From NCBI GenBank assembly GCA_016713765.1, contig JADJON010000001.1, forward strand, positions 992,001-1,056,000: a DNA stretch of 64,000 nucleotides, given 5' to 3'. Source of the stretch: Bacteroidota bacterium (lineage in GTDB: Bacteria > Bacteroidota > Bacteroidia > AKYH767-A > 2013-40CM-41-45). Below are positions 9,001 through 18,350 of the stretch, piece by piece. Numbering within the stretch: the first letter of the stretch is position 1; each line of letters opens with the position of its first letter. A model generated the notes under the pieces. That model made no database searches. It was not told where the DNA came from and saw only the letters and a program-made list of their open reading frames with translations. A program made the position numbers and the translations under genes.

Positions 9001-10437
9001 TCATACCCCACTAAAAAACTCCACCAGCATCCGAACACCCATACCCGTCCCGTTCTTTCCGCGGTAGCTCCAGTTGGTCTGTAGCCAGGCCGGTCCGGCG
9101 ATGTCGAAATGCATGTAAGGGTAGTCGACAAAGCGTTGCAGGAATTTGCCTGCGGTGATCGCACCAGCGGTCGGTCCGCCGATGTTTTTCATATCAGCAA
9201 TGTCGGATTTCAGCAGGTCGTCGTACTCGTCCCAGAAGGGAAACTCGGCCATCCTTTCATACACCTGCTCGCCCGATTCTTTTACCCGGGCTTTCACCTC
9301 TTCGGAAGCCGTTCCCATGCAAACAATGCCATAAGGGCCGATCGCCGCGGCTGCAGCGCCGGTAAGCGTGGCGAAGTCCATGACGAGTTCGGGTTTGTAT
9401 TTCTTGGCATAATGCAGCGCGTCCGCAAGCAGCATACGTCCTTCGGCATCGGTGTTCAGGACTTCAACCGTCTGCCCGCTCATCATCGTCACGACATCGC
9501 CCGGTGTATAGGCATCCCCGCCCGGGCGGTTGTCCGTTGCCGGGATCAGCGCAACAACGTGTACCGGAAGTTTCGCTTTCGCGATCGCATACAATGCACA
9601 CGCAACCGTTGCACCTCCGGCCATGTCGCACTTCATGTAATCCATGGAGTTCGGCGTAGGCTTCAGACTCAATCCGCCGGTATCGTACACAACACCTTTG
9701 CCGACCAATACATACGGCTTGCGGTTTTTGGCTCCGCGCGGTTTGTACTCCATGATCGTAAAAGTCGGCGGCTGAGGACTGCCCTGGTTGACCGCCAGCA
9801 GACCGCCCATTTTGAGCGATTTTATCCTTGCCTTTTTCAGTACTTCCACCCGGATTCCCGCGGAACGGCCTAGTTTGGCCAACTCTGAAGAAAATATGGT
9901 CGCATTGAGATACGACTGCGGTTCATTGACCAGGGTGCGTGCCCGATAAACGGCATCGATCACATGGTTCAGCTTCTCGACCGCTTTACGGCTTACTTCG
10001 GTGCTTTGGATCAGGATTTCCGAAACGGTATGGGCTTCCTTTTCCTTTCCTTTTGAACGGTATTTCAAAAACTGGTAATTACCCAAGGCCATGCCCTCGG
10101 CCAAGGCAAGGGCTGTATCCCCATGTCCGGCCACATCTACGAGTACAACCCGTTCTTTTTTCTGACGGTTAAACGGGCCCAATAACGCGTCTCCGGCACG
10201 CCGGCACGCCTCCAATAAGGCTGCTCCGGTTTTTTTCTTGTCGAGCCGGTGGACCGCGATCAGACGACGGTACTGGTTGATCACCACATTGTTGCGATCC
10301 GCCTTCAGCTCGTGCTGAACATAGGCTTGCTCGTCGGCAGACAGCAGTCCGGTAGGCAATCCGCTTTTGTCATCAAGCAGTAAAATGAGCGAATCCGTGG
10401 CCCGGTAGGTGCCTGTCAGGCGGATGGAAGTGTGCAT
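9001..10437 (-). CDS. M17-family leucyl aminopeptidase
   Basis: This cytoplasmic metallo-aminopeptidase of family M17 releases N-terminal amino acids from peptides and normally forms hexamers with two divalent metals per subunit. The catalytic C-terminal half shows the canonical motifs 'VGKGVVYDTGGLSLKP' (metal and catalytic Lys), 'MKCDMAGGATV' and 'NTDAEGRMLLADAL' (the M17 signature with metal Asp and Glu and catalytic Arg), then 'FATLTGAA'. The N-terminal half is the poorly conserved macro-like domain. I prefer the ATG at 10437 ('MHTSIRL', 478 residues). A start 36 bp further up is possible but adds unconserved residues. The gene is divergent from mqnC, and the 114-bp spacer must hold both promoters. 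Confidence 0.93.
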   Translation of the reverse strand: MHTSIRLTGTYRATDSLILLLDDKSGLPTGLLSADEQAYVQHELKADRNNVVINQYRRLIAVHRLDKKKTGAALLEACRRAGDALLGPFNRQKKERVVLVDVAGHGDTALALAEGMALGNYQFLKYRSKGKEKEAHTVSEILIQSTEVSRKAVEKLNHVIDAVYRARTLVNEPQSYLNATIFSSELAKLGRSAGIRVEVLKKARIKSLKMGGLLAVNQGSPQPPTFTIMEYKPRGAKNRKPYVLVGKGVVYDTGGLSLKPTPNSMDYMKCDMAGGATVACALYAIAKAKLPVHVVALIPATDNRPGGDAYTPGDVVTMMSGQTVEVLNTDAEGRMLLADALHYAKKYKPELVMDFATLTGAAAAAIGPYGIVCMGTASEEVKARVKESGEQVYERMAEFPFWDEYDDLLKSDIADMKNIGGPTAGAITAGKFLQRFVDYPYMHFDIAGPAWLQTNWSYRGKNGTGMGVRMLVEFFSGV

Positions 10438-10446
10438 TTTAAATCC

Positions 10447-10454
10447 TATTTTTG
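10447..10454 (+). promoter_or_regulatory. Candidate Bacteroidota -7 element for mqnC
   Basis: TATTTTTG matches the Bacteroidota sigma-A -7 consensus TAnnTTTG and would give a leader of about 90 nt to the mqnC start. No clear TTG -33 element is seen at the right distance, so support is limited. Confidence 0.3.
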
Positions 10455-10551
10455 AAGGGCGGAAATTACTCATTTTTCCGCTCTTTCCCGTGGAACCAGG
10501 AGACGTTTCAGTTGTTCTCTAACCGAACGTGTTCCCGTTCACCGCTTTACC

Positions 10552-11676
10552 ATGAATGCCGACGTTCTCCTAAACCGCGCCCTCCGCCTCGAATTCCTCT
10601 CCGCGGAAGAAGGGCAGTACCTGTTCCTCCATGCTCCCACGGCGGAGTTGATGGATGTTGCCCACCAGATCCGGAAAAAGTTGCATCCCGATAACAAGGT
10701 TACCTGGATCATCGACCGGAATGTCAATACCACGAATGTCTGCATTGCGAATTGCAAGTTTTGCAACTTCTACCGGATCCCCGGACATGCCGATGCTTAC
10801 ATCACCACCATCGATCAGTACAAAGAAAAGATCGAAGAAACCTTCCGCTATGGCGGGGAGCAACTCTTGTTGCAGGGTGGACATCACCCCGGACTTGGTT
10901 TGCAATTTTATATCGACACTTTCCGGGAACTCAAACGACTTTATCCGAATCTGAAGTTGCATGCCCTCGGGCCTCCCGAGATCGCGCATATCACCAAGCT
11001 CGAAGGGACGTCGCATACCGAGGTGCTTCGTGACCTGATGGAGGCCGGACTTGATTCACTTCCCGGCGCCGGTGCCGAGATCCTCAGCGATCGTGTTCGC
11101 CGGCTGATCAGCAAAGGGAAATGCTCCGGTCGCGAATGGCTCGATGTCATGCGCGCCGCGCACCAACTGCATCTCACGACTTCCGCCACCATGATGTTCG
11201 GCCATGTGGAGACGCTGGAAGAACGCTTCCAGCACATCATCTGGCTGCGTGAAGTCCAATCGGAGAAGCCAGCGGACGCGAAGGGTTTTGTCTCGTTCAT
11301 TCCCTGGCCCTTCCAGGACCACGATACCATCCTCCGTCGCATCAAAGGCGTACGCAATGAAGTGACCGGCGAAGAGTATATCCGCACCATCGCCATCAGT
11401 CGCATCCTGCTGCCGAATATTCCGAACATCCAGGCGAGCTGGCTGACGGTCGGCAAGGAGATCGCGCAGATCTGCCTCCATGGCGGCGCCAATGATTTCG
11501 GCTCCATCATGATCGAAGAGAACGTGGTTTCCGCCGCCGGCGCACCGCATCGCTTCACGTCAAACGGCATTCAACAGGCTATTCGTGAGGCTGGATTCGA
11601 GCCGCAACTTCGTAACCAACAGTTCGAAGACCGCCAATTACCCGAAACCATCGAACAGCAACTCATTACCTATTGA
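10552..11676 (+). CDS. mqnC: Cyclic dehypoxanthinyl futalosine synthase MqnC (radical SAM)
   Basis: MqnC converts dehypoxanthine futalosine to its cyclic form in the futalosine pathway of menaquinone synthesis. The 374-residue protein carries the radical-SAM cluster motif CxxxCxxC at C64, C68 and C71 ('NVCIANCKFCNFY'). The MqnC-type sequences 'LLQGGHHPGLGLQFY', 'PGAGAEIL' and 'FVSFIPWPFQ' follow, then a C-terminal 'ANDFGSIMIEENVV'. MqnE relatives share the fold, but the 'FIPWPFQ' and 'QGGxxP' stretches favour MqnC. No other mqn gene is nearby. Its TGA stop overlaps the ATG of a secreted-protein gene (TGATG), suggesting translational coupling to an unrelated product. Confidence 0.93.
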   Translation: MNADVLLNRALRLEFLSAEEGQYLFLHAPTAELMDVAHQIRKKLHPDNKVTWIIDRNVNTTNVCIANCKFCNFYRIPGHADAYITTIDQYKEKIEETFRYGGEQLLLQGGHHPGLGLQFYIDTFRELKRLYPNLKLHALGPPEIAHITKLEGTSHTEVLRDLMEAGLDSLPGAGAEILSDRVRRLISKGKCSGREWLDVMRAAHQLHLTTSATMMFGHVETLEERFQHIIWLREVQSEKPADAKGFVSFIPWPFQDHDTILRRIKGVRNEVTGEEYIRTIAISRILLPNIPNIQASWLTVGKEIAQICLHGGANDFGSIMIEENVVSAAGAPHRFTSNGIQQAIREAGFEPQLRNQQFEDRQLPETIEQQLITY

Positions 11677-14366
11677 TGCTCCGCATGCGTCCCGCACTGC
11701 TTCGAATTTTCCTTTCTGCCGCGCTGGTGCTCTTTGCGCTGGCATTCGCGCAGGCGACGCACAACCGGGCCGGGGAGATCACCTGGGAATTCATCGGCAC
11801 CTGCCCGACCGACACTACACCGAACGCCGCTTACACCTATCGGGTAACGATCACCACGTACACCCGTACCAGCAGCATCCAGGCCGACCGGCCTTCGCTC
11901 GACTCGGTGTATTGGGGCGACGGAACGCAGTCGTCTTTCGTGCGTCAGCAGAAGATCGACCTGGGAAACGATATCAGTAAGAACATCTACATCAATACGC
12001 ATACCTATGCCGGCAACGGCAGCTTCAAGATTTACTTCGTCGATCCGAACCGCAACGAAGGCGTGGTGAACATCCCCTCCTCGGTCGATGTCCCGTTCTC
12101 CGTTGAAAGCCTCCTGATTGTCGACCCGTACCGCTGTCCGAACAATTCACCGGTATTGACTTACCCCCCGATCGACCGCGGTTGTGTCGGCCGTACGTTC
12201 ATACACAATCCGAACGCGTTTGATCCCGATGGCGACAGCTTGTCGTATGAATTGACCGTCTGCCGTGGCCTTAACGCGGATCCCATTCCGGGCTACTCAT
12301 TCCCGGTCGCCTCCAGTTCGTTTTCGCTCGATCCGATCACCGGCGACCTCACCTGGAATACACCCATCGCCCCGGGTGAATACAACGTAGCCTTTCGCAT
12401 CATCCAGTGGAGAAACGGCGTGAACATGGGGTATGTCACGCGTGATATGCAGATCCTCATCGGCAACTGCAACAACCGCCCACCGGTCATCGAAGCCGTG
12501 GCGGATACCTGTGTACTGGCAGGGGACTCCCTGAATTTCCTGGTGACGGCGATCGACCCGGACCAGAACATCGTGCAGCTAAGCGCCTCCGGTGGCCCGT
12601 TTCAGGTTACGCCTGCCGCTACGTTCGCCCCGATACAGCAGAACAACGATACCGCGATCAGCCGGTTCAGTTGGCAGCCGGATTGCGACCTGGTGCGCGC
12701 TCAACCCTACTATGTACAATTCCGTGCGAATGATATCGTGCCGGTGGATTCGATCAGCCTGGTCTCGCTGCGAGGCCTGTTCATTCGCGTCATCGGCCCA
12801 CCGCCACCAAGCCTGACCGCGGTTGCGGTTGGCAACACCATCCGCATCGACTGGACTGCGCCCTCGACCTGTTCCAACCTCGTCGGCTACAGGATCTACC
12901 GCCGTGCGGGTGCATACGGACAACCGATCCCATGCCCGTGCGACAATGGAGTTCCTTCCCATACCGGATATACCTACCTCGACTCGGTGGGCAACGCCAA
13001 TACCCTGTCGTTTGTCGATAACAACAGTGGCGCAGGACTTGTGATCGGTATTCAGTATTGTTACCTCGTCACCGCGGTCTTCGCTGATCGTTCGGAAAGT
13101 TGTGCTTCGCCGGAGGCTTGTGCCTCCCTGCGCCGGGAATTGCCGGTCATCACGAATGCGGATGTGGTCACCACCGATGCTGCGGCCGGTCAGGTCTTCG
13201 TGGCCTGGGGCAAACCGATCGAACTCGATACTGTCCAATATCCGGGTCCGTATGAGTACCGCTTGTTTCGCTCTCCCGGCTTCGTCGGCCCTTCGTTCAC
13301 CCAGATCGCGACCCTGGTGGCCCCGGCCGATACCACCTTCCTCGATAACGGAATCAACACAGTGGGTTCCGCCTGGAGTTACCGCGTCGACTTCTATTAC
13401 ACCAATGCCGGTGCCCTGACATTCAAGGGGAGCACGACCATCGCTTCAACCGTGTTCCTCAGCGTGGGTCCCACCGACGAAGCAAACGTGTTGAGCTGGC
13501 AGGAGGAAGTGCCCTGGCAGAATTATCGCTACGACATCTTCCGGCAGAATCCCGCCACCTTGCTTTTCGATTCGATCGCCAGTACAACGGCTTCCACCTT
13601 CACCGATACGGCATTGACCAACGGTACCGAGTATTGCTACTTTGTTCGCAGCATTGGTACTTATGGCTTGCCTTCTTTGGTGGATCCGATTGTTAACCGG
13701 TCTCAACGGGTTTGTGGTACACCCTTCGATAACGTCCCACCCTGTGCTCCGGATCTGGAAGTCTTCTCATCCTGCAACGAAAACCGGAACGAACTCATCT
13801 GGACCAACCCGAACAATACCTGTGCGGATGATGTCGAGAAATACTACATCTACTATTCGCTTACGGAAGACGGTGGTTTCGAACGGATCGATTCGGTGAT
13901 CGGCGCAAACGACACGACCTACCTGCACATCGACCTGCCCGCGCTCTCAGGATGTTATCGGGTCACTGCGGTAGATGATAATGGAAACGAAACGACCGAC
14001 CCTGAAACAGTTTGTGTCGATACGTGCCGTCAGTATGTGCTGCCTTCGGTATTCACACCGAACAAGGACGGTAAGAACGACCTCTTCCACCCCTGCGATT
14101 CGACAACGACGCTTGATCTCCAGCTCAGGAATTGTCCGCCGTACCGGAATGTCAAGGACATTGACCTGAAGCTATTCAACCGCTGGGGCCAGCTCGTATT
14201 CGAGACGACCGACAAGGACATCAACTGGGACGGCACCCACAAGGACAACGGCAGCGATTGCCCGGATGGCGTTTACTACTACACCTGCAAAGTCAACTTC
14301 TTCCGCATCTCCGGCGAAGAATCGGTGGAGCTGAAAGGATATGTGCACTTGATCCGAGGGCAATAG
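11676..14366 (+). CDS. Large secreted protein with Fn3-like domains and T9SS type B (gliding-associated) C-terminus
   Basis: The 896-residue exported protein starts at the ATG overlapping the mqnC stop. A signal peptide ends near 'ALAFAQA', and the mature start 'THNRAGEITWEF' resembles the 'ATHxxGGEI' opening common to this Bacteroidota family. The body includes cadherin/PKD-like segments (for example 'PNAFDPDGDSLSYELTVC') and several Fn3-like domains. The C-terminal 95 or so residues are the CHU_C / type B sorting domain: 'VFTPNKDGKNDLFHPC...LFNRWGQLVFE...DGVYYYTC...KGYVHLIRG'. Proteins of this kind are secreted through T9SS and usually attached to the cell surface or released. The binding partner is unknown. 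The gene at 16326-18350 encodes a distant relative with the same start and end signatures. Confidence 0.85.
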   Translation: MLRMRPALLRIFLSAALVLFALAFAQATHNRAGEITWEFIGTCPTDTTPNAAYTYRVTITTYTRTSSIQADRPSLDSVYWGDGTQSSFVRQQKIDLGNDISKNIYINTHTYAGNGSFKIYFVDPNRNEGVVNIPSSVDVPFSVESLLIVDPYRCPNNSPVLTYPPIDRGCVGRTFIHNPNAFDPDGDSLSYELTVCRGLNADPIPGYSFPVASSSFSLDPITGDLTWNTPIAPGEYNVAFRIIQWRNGVNMGYVTRDMQILIGNCNNRPPVIEAVADTCVLAGDSLNFLVTAIDPDQNIVQLSASGGPFQVTPAATFAPIQQNNDTAISRFSWQPDCDLVRAQPYYVQFRANDIVPVDSISLVSLRGLFIRVIGPPPPSLTAVAVGNTIRIDWTAPSTCSNLVGYRIYRRAGAYGQPIPCPCDNGVPSHTGYTYLDSVGNANTLSFVDNNSGAGLVIGIQYCYLVTAVFADRSESCASPEACASLRRELPVITNADVVTTDAAAGQVFVAWGKPIELDTVQYPGPYEYRLFRSPGFVGPSFTQIATLVAPADTTFLDNGINTVGSAWSYRVDFYYTNAGALTFKGSTTIASTVFLSVGPTDEANVLSWQEEVPWQNYRYDIFRQNPATLLFDSIASTTASTFTDTALTNGTEYCYFVRSIGTYGLPSLVDPIVNRSQRVCGTPFDNVPPCAPDLEVFSSCNENRNELIWTNPNNTCADDVEKYYIYYSLTEDGGFERIDSVIGANDTTYLHIDLPALSGCYRVTAVDDNGNETTDPETVCVDTCRQYVLPSVFTPNKDGKNDLFHPCDSTTTLDLQLRNCPPYRNVKDIDLKLFNRWGQLVFETTDKDINWDGTHKDNGSDCPDGVYYYTCKVNFFRISGEESVELKGYVHLIRGQ

Positions 14367-14479
14367 ACTTTAATCAGTTCGCGGATGGCAGCAGGCAGTA
14401 GACGGTTTGTCCGAAGTGCTTCCAGAACATTGAATTGTTTAGGTCGGCGAATCCGAAATGCAATTGAGACTAAGCTAAC

Positions 14480-14547
14480 TTCCAACTTTCATCTTTCAAC
14501 TCGGAACCCGCCTGCCTGCCGTAGCTTTAGCGAAGGCAGGAAACCCG
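14480..14547. repeat. Heptamer run plus CCTGCC/GAAGCTTTAGC-type repeat
   Basis: After about 110 bp of unremarkable spacer, positions 14480-14505 hold degenerate TTTCAACT/CTCGGAA-type heptamers. Positions 14506-14547 hold a copy of the dispersed repeat (CCTGCCTGCCGTAGCTTTAG, then CGAAGGCAGG). The spacer ends at ribE. Confidence 0.7.
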
Positions 14548-14571
14548 GAATCTGAAACCCAGAACCTGCGT

Positions 14572-15162
14572 ATGTTCACCGGCATCATCGAATCCACCGC
14601 CCCACTGGTCGCAACGCGCACTGAAGGCTCTAACCTGCATCTGCGTTTTCGCACGCCGATTGCTCGCGAGCTCAAGGTGGATCAAAGTGTGGCGCACAAT
14701 GGGGTCTGCCTGACGGTCACGAAGGTGGAAGGGAAGGAATACGAAGTGACGGCGGTGGAGGAAACATTGGCGCGTACCAATCTGGGCGAGCTACAGCAAG
14801 CCGACCTGGTCAACCTGGAACGCTGCATGCGCCTCGGCGACCGTCTCGACGGTCACATCGTGCAAGGGCATGTGGATACGTGCGGTAAGGTGGAGCGCAT
14901 CGATTCCCGCGACGGCAGTTGGAATGTTTACTTTACGTATGATCCGTCAAACGGGCATCCCACGGTACCGAAAGGTTCTGTTTGTGTGAACGGCGTCAGC
15001 CTGACCGTGGTCGAATCAGGATCCGGTCGTTTTTCCGTCACCATCATTCCCTATACCTGGGAACACACCAACTTCCACCGACTTAAACCGGGCTCGACTG
15101 TCAACCTAGAGTTCGATATCATTGGGAAGTATGTGGAGCGACTTCTGTCGGAAAGAAAATAA
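14572..15162 (+). CDS. ribE: Riboflavin synthase alpha chain
   Basis: Riboflavin synthase dismutates two molecules of 6,7-dimethyl-8-ribityllumazine into riboflavin and a pyrimidinedione in the cytoplasm. The 196-residue product has the invariant N-terminus 'MFTGIIE' and two tandem lumazine-binding barrels. The first has 'HNGVCLTVTKVEG' and 'GHIVQGHVDTCG'; the second has 'VCVNGVSLTVVESG' and 'TNFHRLKPGSTVNLEFD'. Length and repeat spacing are normal for the family. It is a single gene, not in a rib operon here. Confidence 0.96.
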   Translation: MFTGIIESTAPLVATRTEGSNLHLRFRTPIARELKVDQSVAHNGVCLTVTKVEGKEYEVTAVEETLARTNLGELQQADLVNLERCMRLGDRLDGHIVQGHVDTCGKVERIDSRDGSWNVYFTYDPSNGHPTVPKGSVCVNGVSLTVVESGSGRFSVTIIPYTWEHTNFHRLKPGSTVNLEFDIIGKYVERLLSERK

Positions 15163-15184
15163 TCCAGAAGAGTTTGATTCAAAT

Positions 15185-15353
15185 GCCCTCCGTAGCGCAG
15201 CCACGGCGGACAGGTCATTTTCGCAAAATGCGCATCTATCTATTGTGAATGTTCCAATTCTTCTGTCTACGCTAAAGCTTCGGCAGGTAAAATTCACTGT
15301 TCACTGTTTACTGTTTACTGTTCACTATTCACTGTTCACTATTCACTGTTTAC
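15185..15353. repeat. Repeat-filled spacer between ribE and metF
   Basis: A GC-rich inverted element (CTCCGTAGCGCAGCCACGGC followed by GGACAGG) lies at 15187-15213. A CTACGCTAAAGCTTCGGCAG copy of the dispersed hairpin repeat lies at 15265-15287. An ATTCACT/GTTTACT heptamer array follows at 15291-15353, ending next to the metF stop codon. Confidence 0.8.
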
Positions 15354-15357
15354 ACCC

Positions 15358-16314
15358 TCAAAACACCTTCTCCGCGATTCGGCAGGTGATCTCCGCGTTA
15401 CTCATCGTATAGTAGTGCAAACAGGGAGCCCCTGCTTTCATCAACTCTTTTGACTGTTCGACGCACCACTGGATACCTTCGGATTTAACATCCGCGTCGG
15501 TCTTACAGGCCTCGATCCGGTCGATGAGTTCCTGGGGAATGTCGACGTGAAAGGCTTTCGGTAAAGAAGTGAGTTGCTTACGCGTTGTGATCGGCTTCAG
15601 CCCCGGGATGATCGGGACGTTAATTCCCATCTCTTTGCATTTTTCAACAAAGGCGAAGTACTTCGAATTGTCGAAGAACATTTGGGTCACGAGGTATTCG
15701 GCGCCCGCTTCGATTTTCGACTTCAGCCAGCGCATGTCGGTCGTGAGGTTCGGCGCTTCGAAGTGTTTTTCCGGATAGGCTGCCACGCCGATGCAGAAGT
15801 TCGTTGGCGTAACGTCTTGCAATTCTTCGTCGAGATACTTGCCGGTGTTCATGTTGGCAACCTGTTTGACGAGGTCGATGGCGTACCGATGCCCGAGCGG
15901 ATGCGCTTCAAATACCGGCTCCGACTTGATCGCGTCGCCGCGTAGCAGCAAGACGTTGTCGATATTCAAGAAGTGCAGGTCGATGAGCGCGTTCTCGGTT
16001 TCTTCCCTGGAAAAACCTCCGCAGATGATGTGCGGGACCGTGTCGACGTTATAATGGTTGATGATGGCCGAGCAGATGGCAACCGTTCCCGGACGCTTGC
16101 GCATCGAGAACTTTTCCAGCAAGCCATTCTCGCGCTTCTTATAGACATACTCTTCACGGTGATAGGTCACATCGATGAAGGCGGGCTTGAACTCCATGAT
16201 CGGATCCAGGATGTTGTAGATGCTCTGGATACTCTTGCCTTTTAGCGGAGGCAGGATCTCGACGGAAAACAGGGTTTTCCCGTTGGCGCGGGCAATGTGT
16301 TCGGTAACTTTCAT
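15358..16314 (-). CDS. metF: 5,10-methylenetetrahydrofolate reductase MetF
   Basis: MetF reduces 5,10-methylene-THF to 5-methyl-THF with FAD as cofactor, feeding methionine synthesis. The 318-residue protein has the TIM-barrel signatures 'FSVEILPPLKG' (catalytic Glu in the 'EILPP' stretch), 'DVTYHRE', 'LLLRGD', 'GVAAYPEKHFEAP', 'VTQMFFDNSKYFAFV' and 'IIPGLKPIT'. I chose the ATG at 16314 ('MKVTEHI'); the frame also has a TTG at 16329 that overlaps the preceding stop codon. The 11-bp gap to the upstream secreted-protein gene suggests that they share a transcript. Confidence 0.96.
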   Translation of the reverse strand: MKVTEHIARANGKTLFSVEILPPLKGKSIQSIYNILDPIMEFKPAFIDVTYHREEYVYKKRENGLLEKFSMRKRPGTVAICSAIINHYNVDTVPHIICGGFSREETENALIDLHFLNIDNVLLLRGDAIKSEPVFEAHPLGHRYAIDLVKQVANMNTGKYLDEELQDVTPTNFCIGVAAYPEKHFEAPNLTTDMRWLKSKIEAGAEYLVTQMFFDNSKYFAFVEKCKEMGINVPIIPGLKPITTRKQLTSLPKAFHVDIPQELIDRIEACKTDADVKSEGIQWCVEQSKELMKAGAPCLHYYTMSNAEITCRIAEKVF

Positions 16315-16325
16315 AAATCGTTCAG

Positions 16326-18350
16326 TCAACGCAGCAGGGTCAGGGTGCCGCGTTTTTCGGTCGACCGGTTATCGGCGACCTGAAGGATGTAAAAGTACGT
16401 ATCTCCCTGCAGCTTACCGCCATCCCAATCATTCCGATAGTCCCCGCTTTCATACACGGTTTTCCCCCAGCGATCGAATATCCGCAATCGGCTGCCGGGA
16501 TACTGCTCCAGGTTGCGAACGAAGAAGTTGTCATTCCTGCCGTCGTTGTTCGGAGTCATGACGGTGCTGACCACTACCGCCGTATTGCGGACCTCAAATC
16601 GGCAACTGTTCGACCAACTTACCAGTACCGGCTGACCGCTGTTGGCTGTCCGGATCCTGAGCTGGTAAGTACCGTTACGGTCCGGTTTTTCGTAGCGATA
16701 GACCGTGTCCGTCGTGGAACTGCCGGCGATGACGAACGGCACCCCGCTGCTGTCGATTTGTACCACTTCATAGGTCGCCGGCCAACCGTGATAGGCTGTC
16801 CACTCGAGATCGATGTGCAGCGAGTCTGCCAGTTCCGTGCAGTTGAGGAAGATCGTTTGCAGGCTGTCGGTTCGTGCCGACTGGAATCCGGTGTTCGTTC
16901 GTAGGTCCACCGCGTACCGTATCGGATGATCCGCAACGCGCGGATCGGGATCGAGATAAACCGTATCGTCGGGCTGCGTGATCGTAGCGATGGGTTGATA
17001 ATCCGTTCCCGGGCCGTCGTTGCGGTAAACAGTGTAGGCACTGAACTGCTGATGGTCGAGACCGGCAGGTTTTTCCCAAACCGCCTGCCAACCATCCTCC
17101 GGATCGGTAACGCTCACATTCAGCAGTCGGGGGACGCCAGTGAAACAGTCCGAAAGTGTGATGAATAAGGTGTCGCCTTCGCCCTGCGCATCGCCGCAAC
17201 TGTTTAACAGGGTGTTCGCGTCGCTGCCGGTCTTGCACCACAGCCGGAGATTTCCGTTGGTGATCAAGGGCTGGAAGAGTTGCAATTCCAGATCGGTGAA
17301 AAGTCCGTTGGAACAATTCATCGCAGTCGCACCGGTGATCGGCAGCGGTTGCCCGTCCGGTCCCAGCAGTCGGAAGTCGGAGCCGTCGGTGGCGACCGAG
17401 TTGCAGCGGAGCGGCATCGCGAAGTGCAGGACCAGGCTGGTGTCTCCGCAATTCATCGCGTCGATTGTGGCGGTCGACAAGGCCGGCGGTCGATTGCACG
17501 TCAATGCGATCAGTACCTGTACTTCCCTGACCACAAAGCCGGCGAGGCTGCCGTTGCGGTAGCGTTCGAATCTGCACGCGACCGTCGCGCCTTCCTGGAT
17601 CGCCGGCTGACCGGAGAAGATGCCGCTGACCGGATCAAATTGGAATCCGGCAGTTGTCTGAAACGGAAGAGAAGGGGAGTAGCCGATCGCGTACGGAACA
17701 TTCGTTAGCGGTTGCCCCGGCCCCGGTATACCCTGCGACGGGATCAACAGGGCTCGAACACTATCGGCTGCTGCGTCGGTATAAAGTGGATCGTAGAAAA
17801 GCCCGTCGTTCACACAGCTAAGCAGTACGGCAGGGTTGGCAAACACCGTGGACGAATCGTTCGGAAAATTCTGGTTGTCAAAACCGGCTTCCAGGTGCAG
17901 CGAATAGTCTTGCGGACTCACCAGCGAGGTCACCACGGTGTTCCGGTTGAGCAATTCGCAACTCACCAGCCAATCGGTGCAGGCACCCTGCAATTGCAGC
18001 ACGCCCTGGTACACATACTTCCGAATGCCATAGGCGGTACCACCCTGGCAACTGCTTACGCCGCAAACCGGGTATGGCCCGGTCGATACTTCCACACCAC
18101 CGCCGTTGATCAATGGTAAGGTTTGGACGCCCAGCCAACCGCAGGAATTCGAACTGAAATTGACATCCACACTCGTGTAAACCTGCTGACTGGTTGCTCC
18201 GCAATCCGAGAAGAGTCCGATGGTAATCTCCACCCGGTTAGCCCCCAGGCAACGGTACCCAATTTCGCCACCAGCCACGTGTGTAGCGGTAGCGCGAAAC
18301 GCGGGTAGGCTGATAAGAAGCCAAAAAATCGTTAAAAAGATGGTTTTCAG
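16326..18350 (-). CDS. Secreted protein with T9SS type B C-terminus, probable non-ATG start
   Basis: The protein of about 674 residues belongs to the same family as 11676-14366. The mature opening is 'THVAGGEIGYRCLG', and the C-terminal type B sorting domain reads 'TVMTPNNDGRNDNFFV...LRIFDRWGKTVYE...GTLTLLR'. Fn3-like segments lie between. The first GTG in frame (18278) starts inside the conserved 'HVAGGEI' and would leave no signal peptide. Extending the frame upstream gives 'LKTIFLTIFWLLISLPAFRA', a textbook signal peptide, back to a CTG at 18350. An in-frame TAG lies 15 bp before that. No ATG exists between the TAG and the mature region. The start is therefore CTG or another rare codon, or an indel hides the real start. 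Its stop codon lies 11 bp before metF. Confidence 0.72.
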   Translation of the reverse strand: MKTIFLTIFWLLISLPAFRATATHVAGGEIGYRCLGANRVEITIGLFSDCGATSQQVYTSVDVNFSSNSCGWLGVQTLPLINGGGVEVSTGPYPVCGVSSCQGGTAYGIRKYVYQGVLQLQGACTDWLVSCELLNRNTVVTSLVSPQDYSLHLEAGFDNQNFPNDSSTVFANPAVLLSCVNDGLFYDPLYTDAAADSVRALLIPSQGIPGPGQPLTNVPYAIGYSPSLPFQTTAGFQFDPVSGIFSGQPAIQEGATVACRFERYRNGSLAGFVVREVQVLIALTCNRPPALSTATIDAMNCGDTSLVLHFAMPLRCNSVATDGSDFRLLGPDGQPLPITGATAMNCSNGLFTDLELQLFQPLITNGNLRLWCKTGSDANTLLNSCGDAQGEGDTLFITLSDCFTGVPRLLNVSVTDPEDGWQAVWEKPAGLDHQQFSAYTVYRNDGPGTDYQPIATITQPDDTVYLDPDPRVADHPIRYAVDLRTNTGFQSARTDSLQTIFLNCTELADSLHIDLEWTAYHGWPATYEVVQIDSSGVPFVIAGSSTTDTVYRYEKPDRNGTYQLRIRTANSGQPVLVSWSNSCRFEVRNTAVVVSTVMTPNNDGRNDNFFVRNLEQYPGSRLRIFDRWGKTVYESGDYRNDWDGGKLQGDTYFYILQVADNRSTEKRGTLTLLR

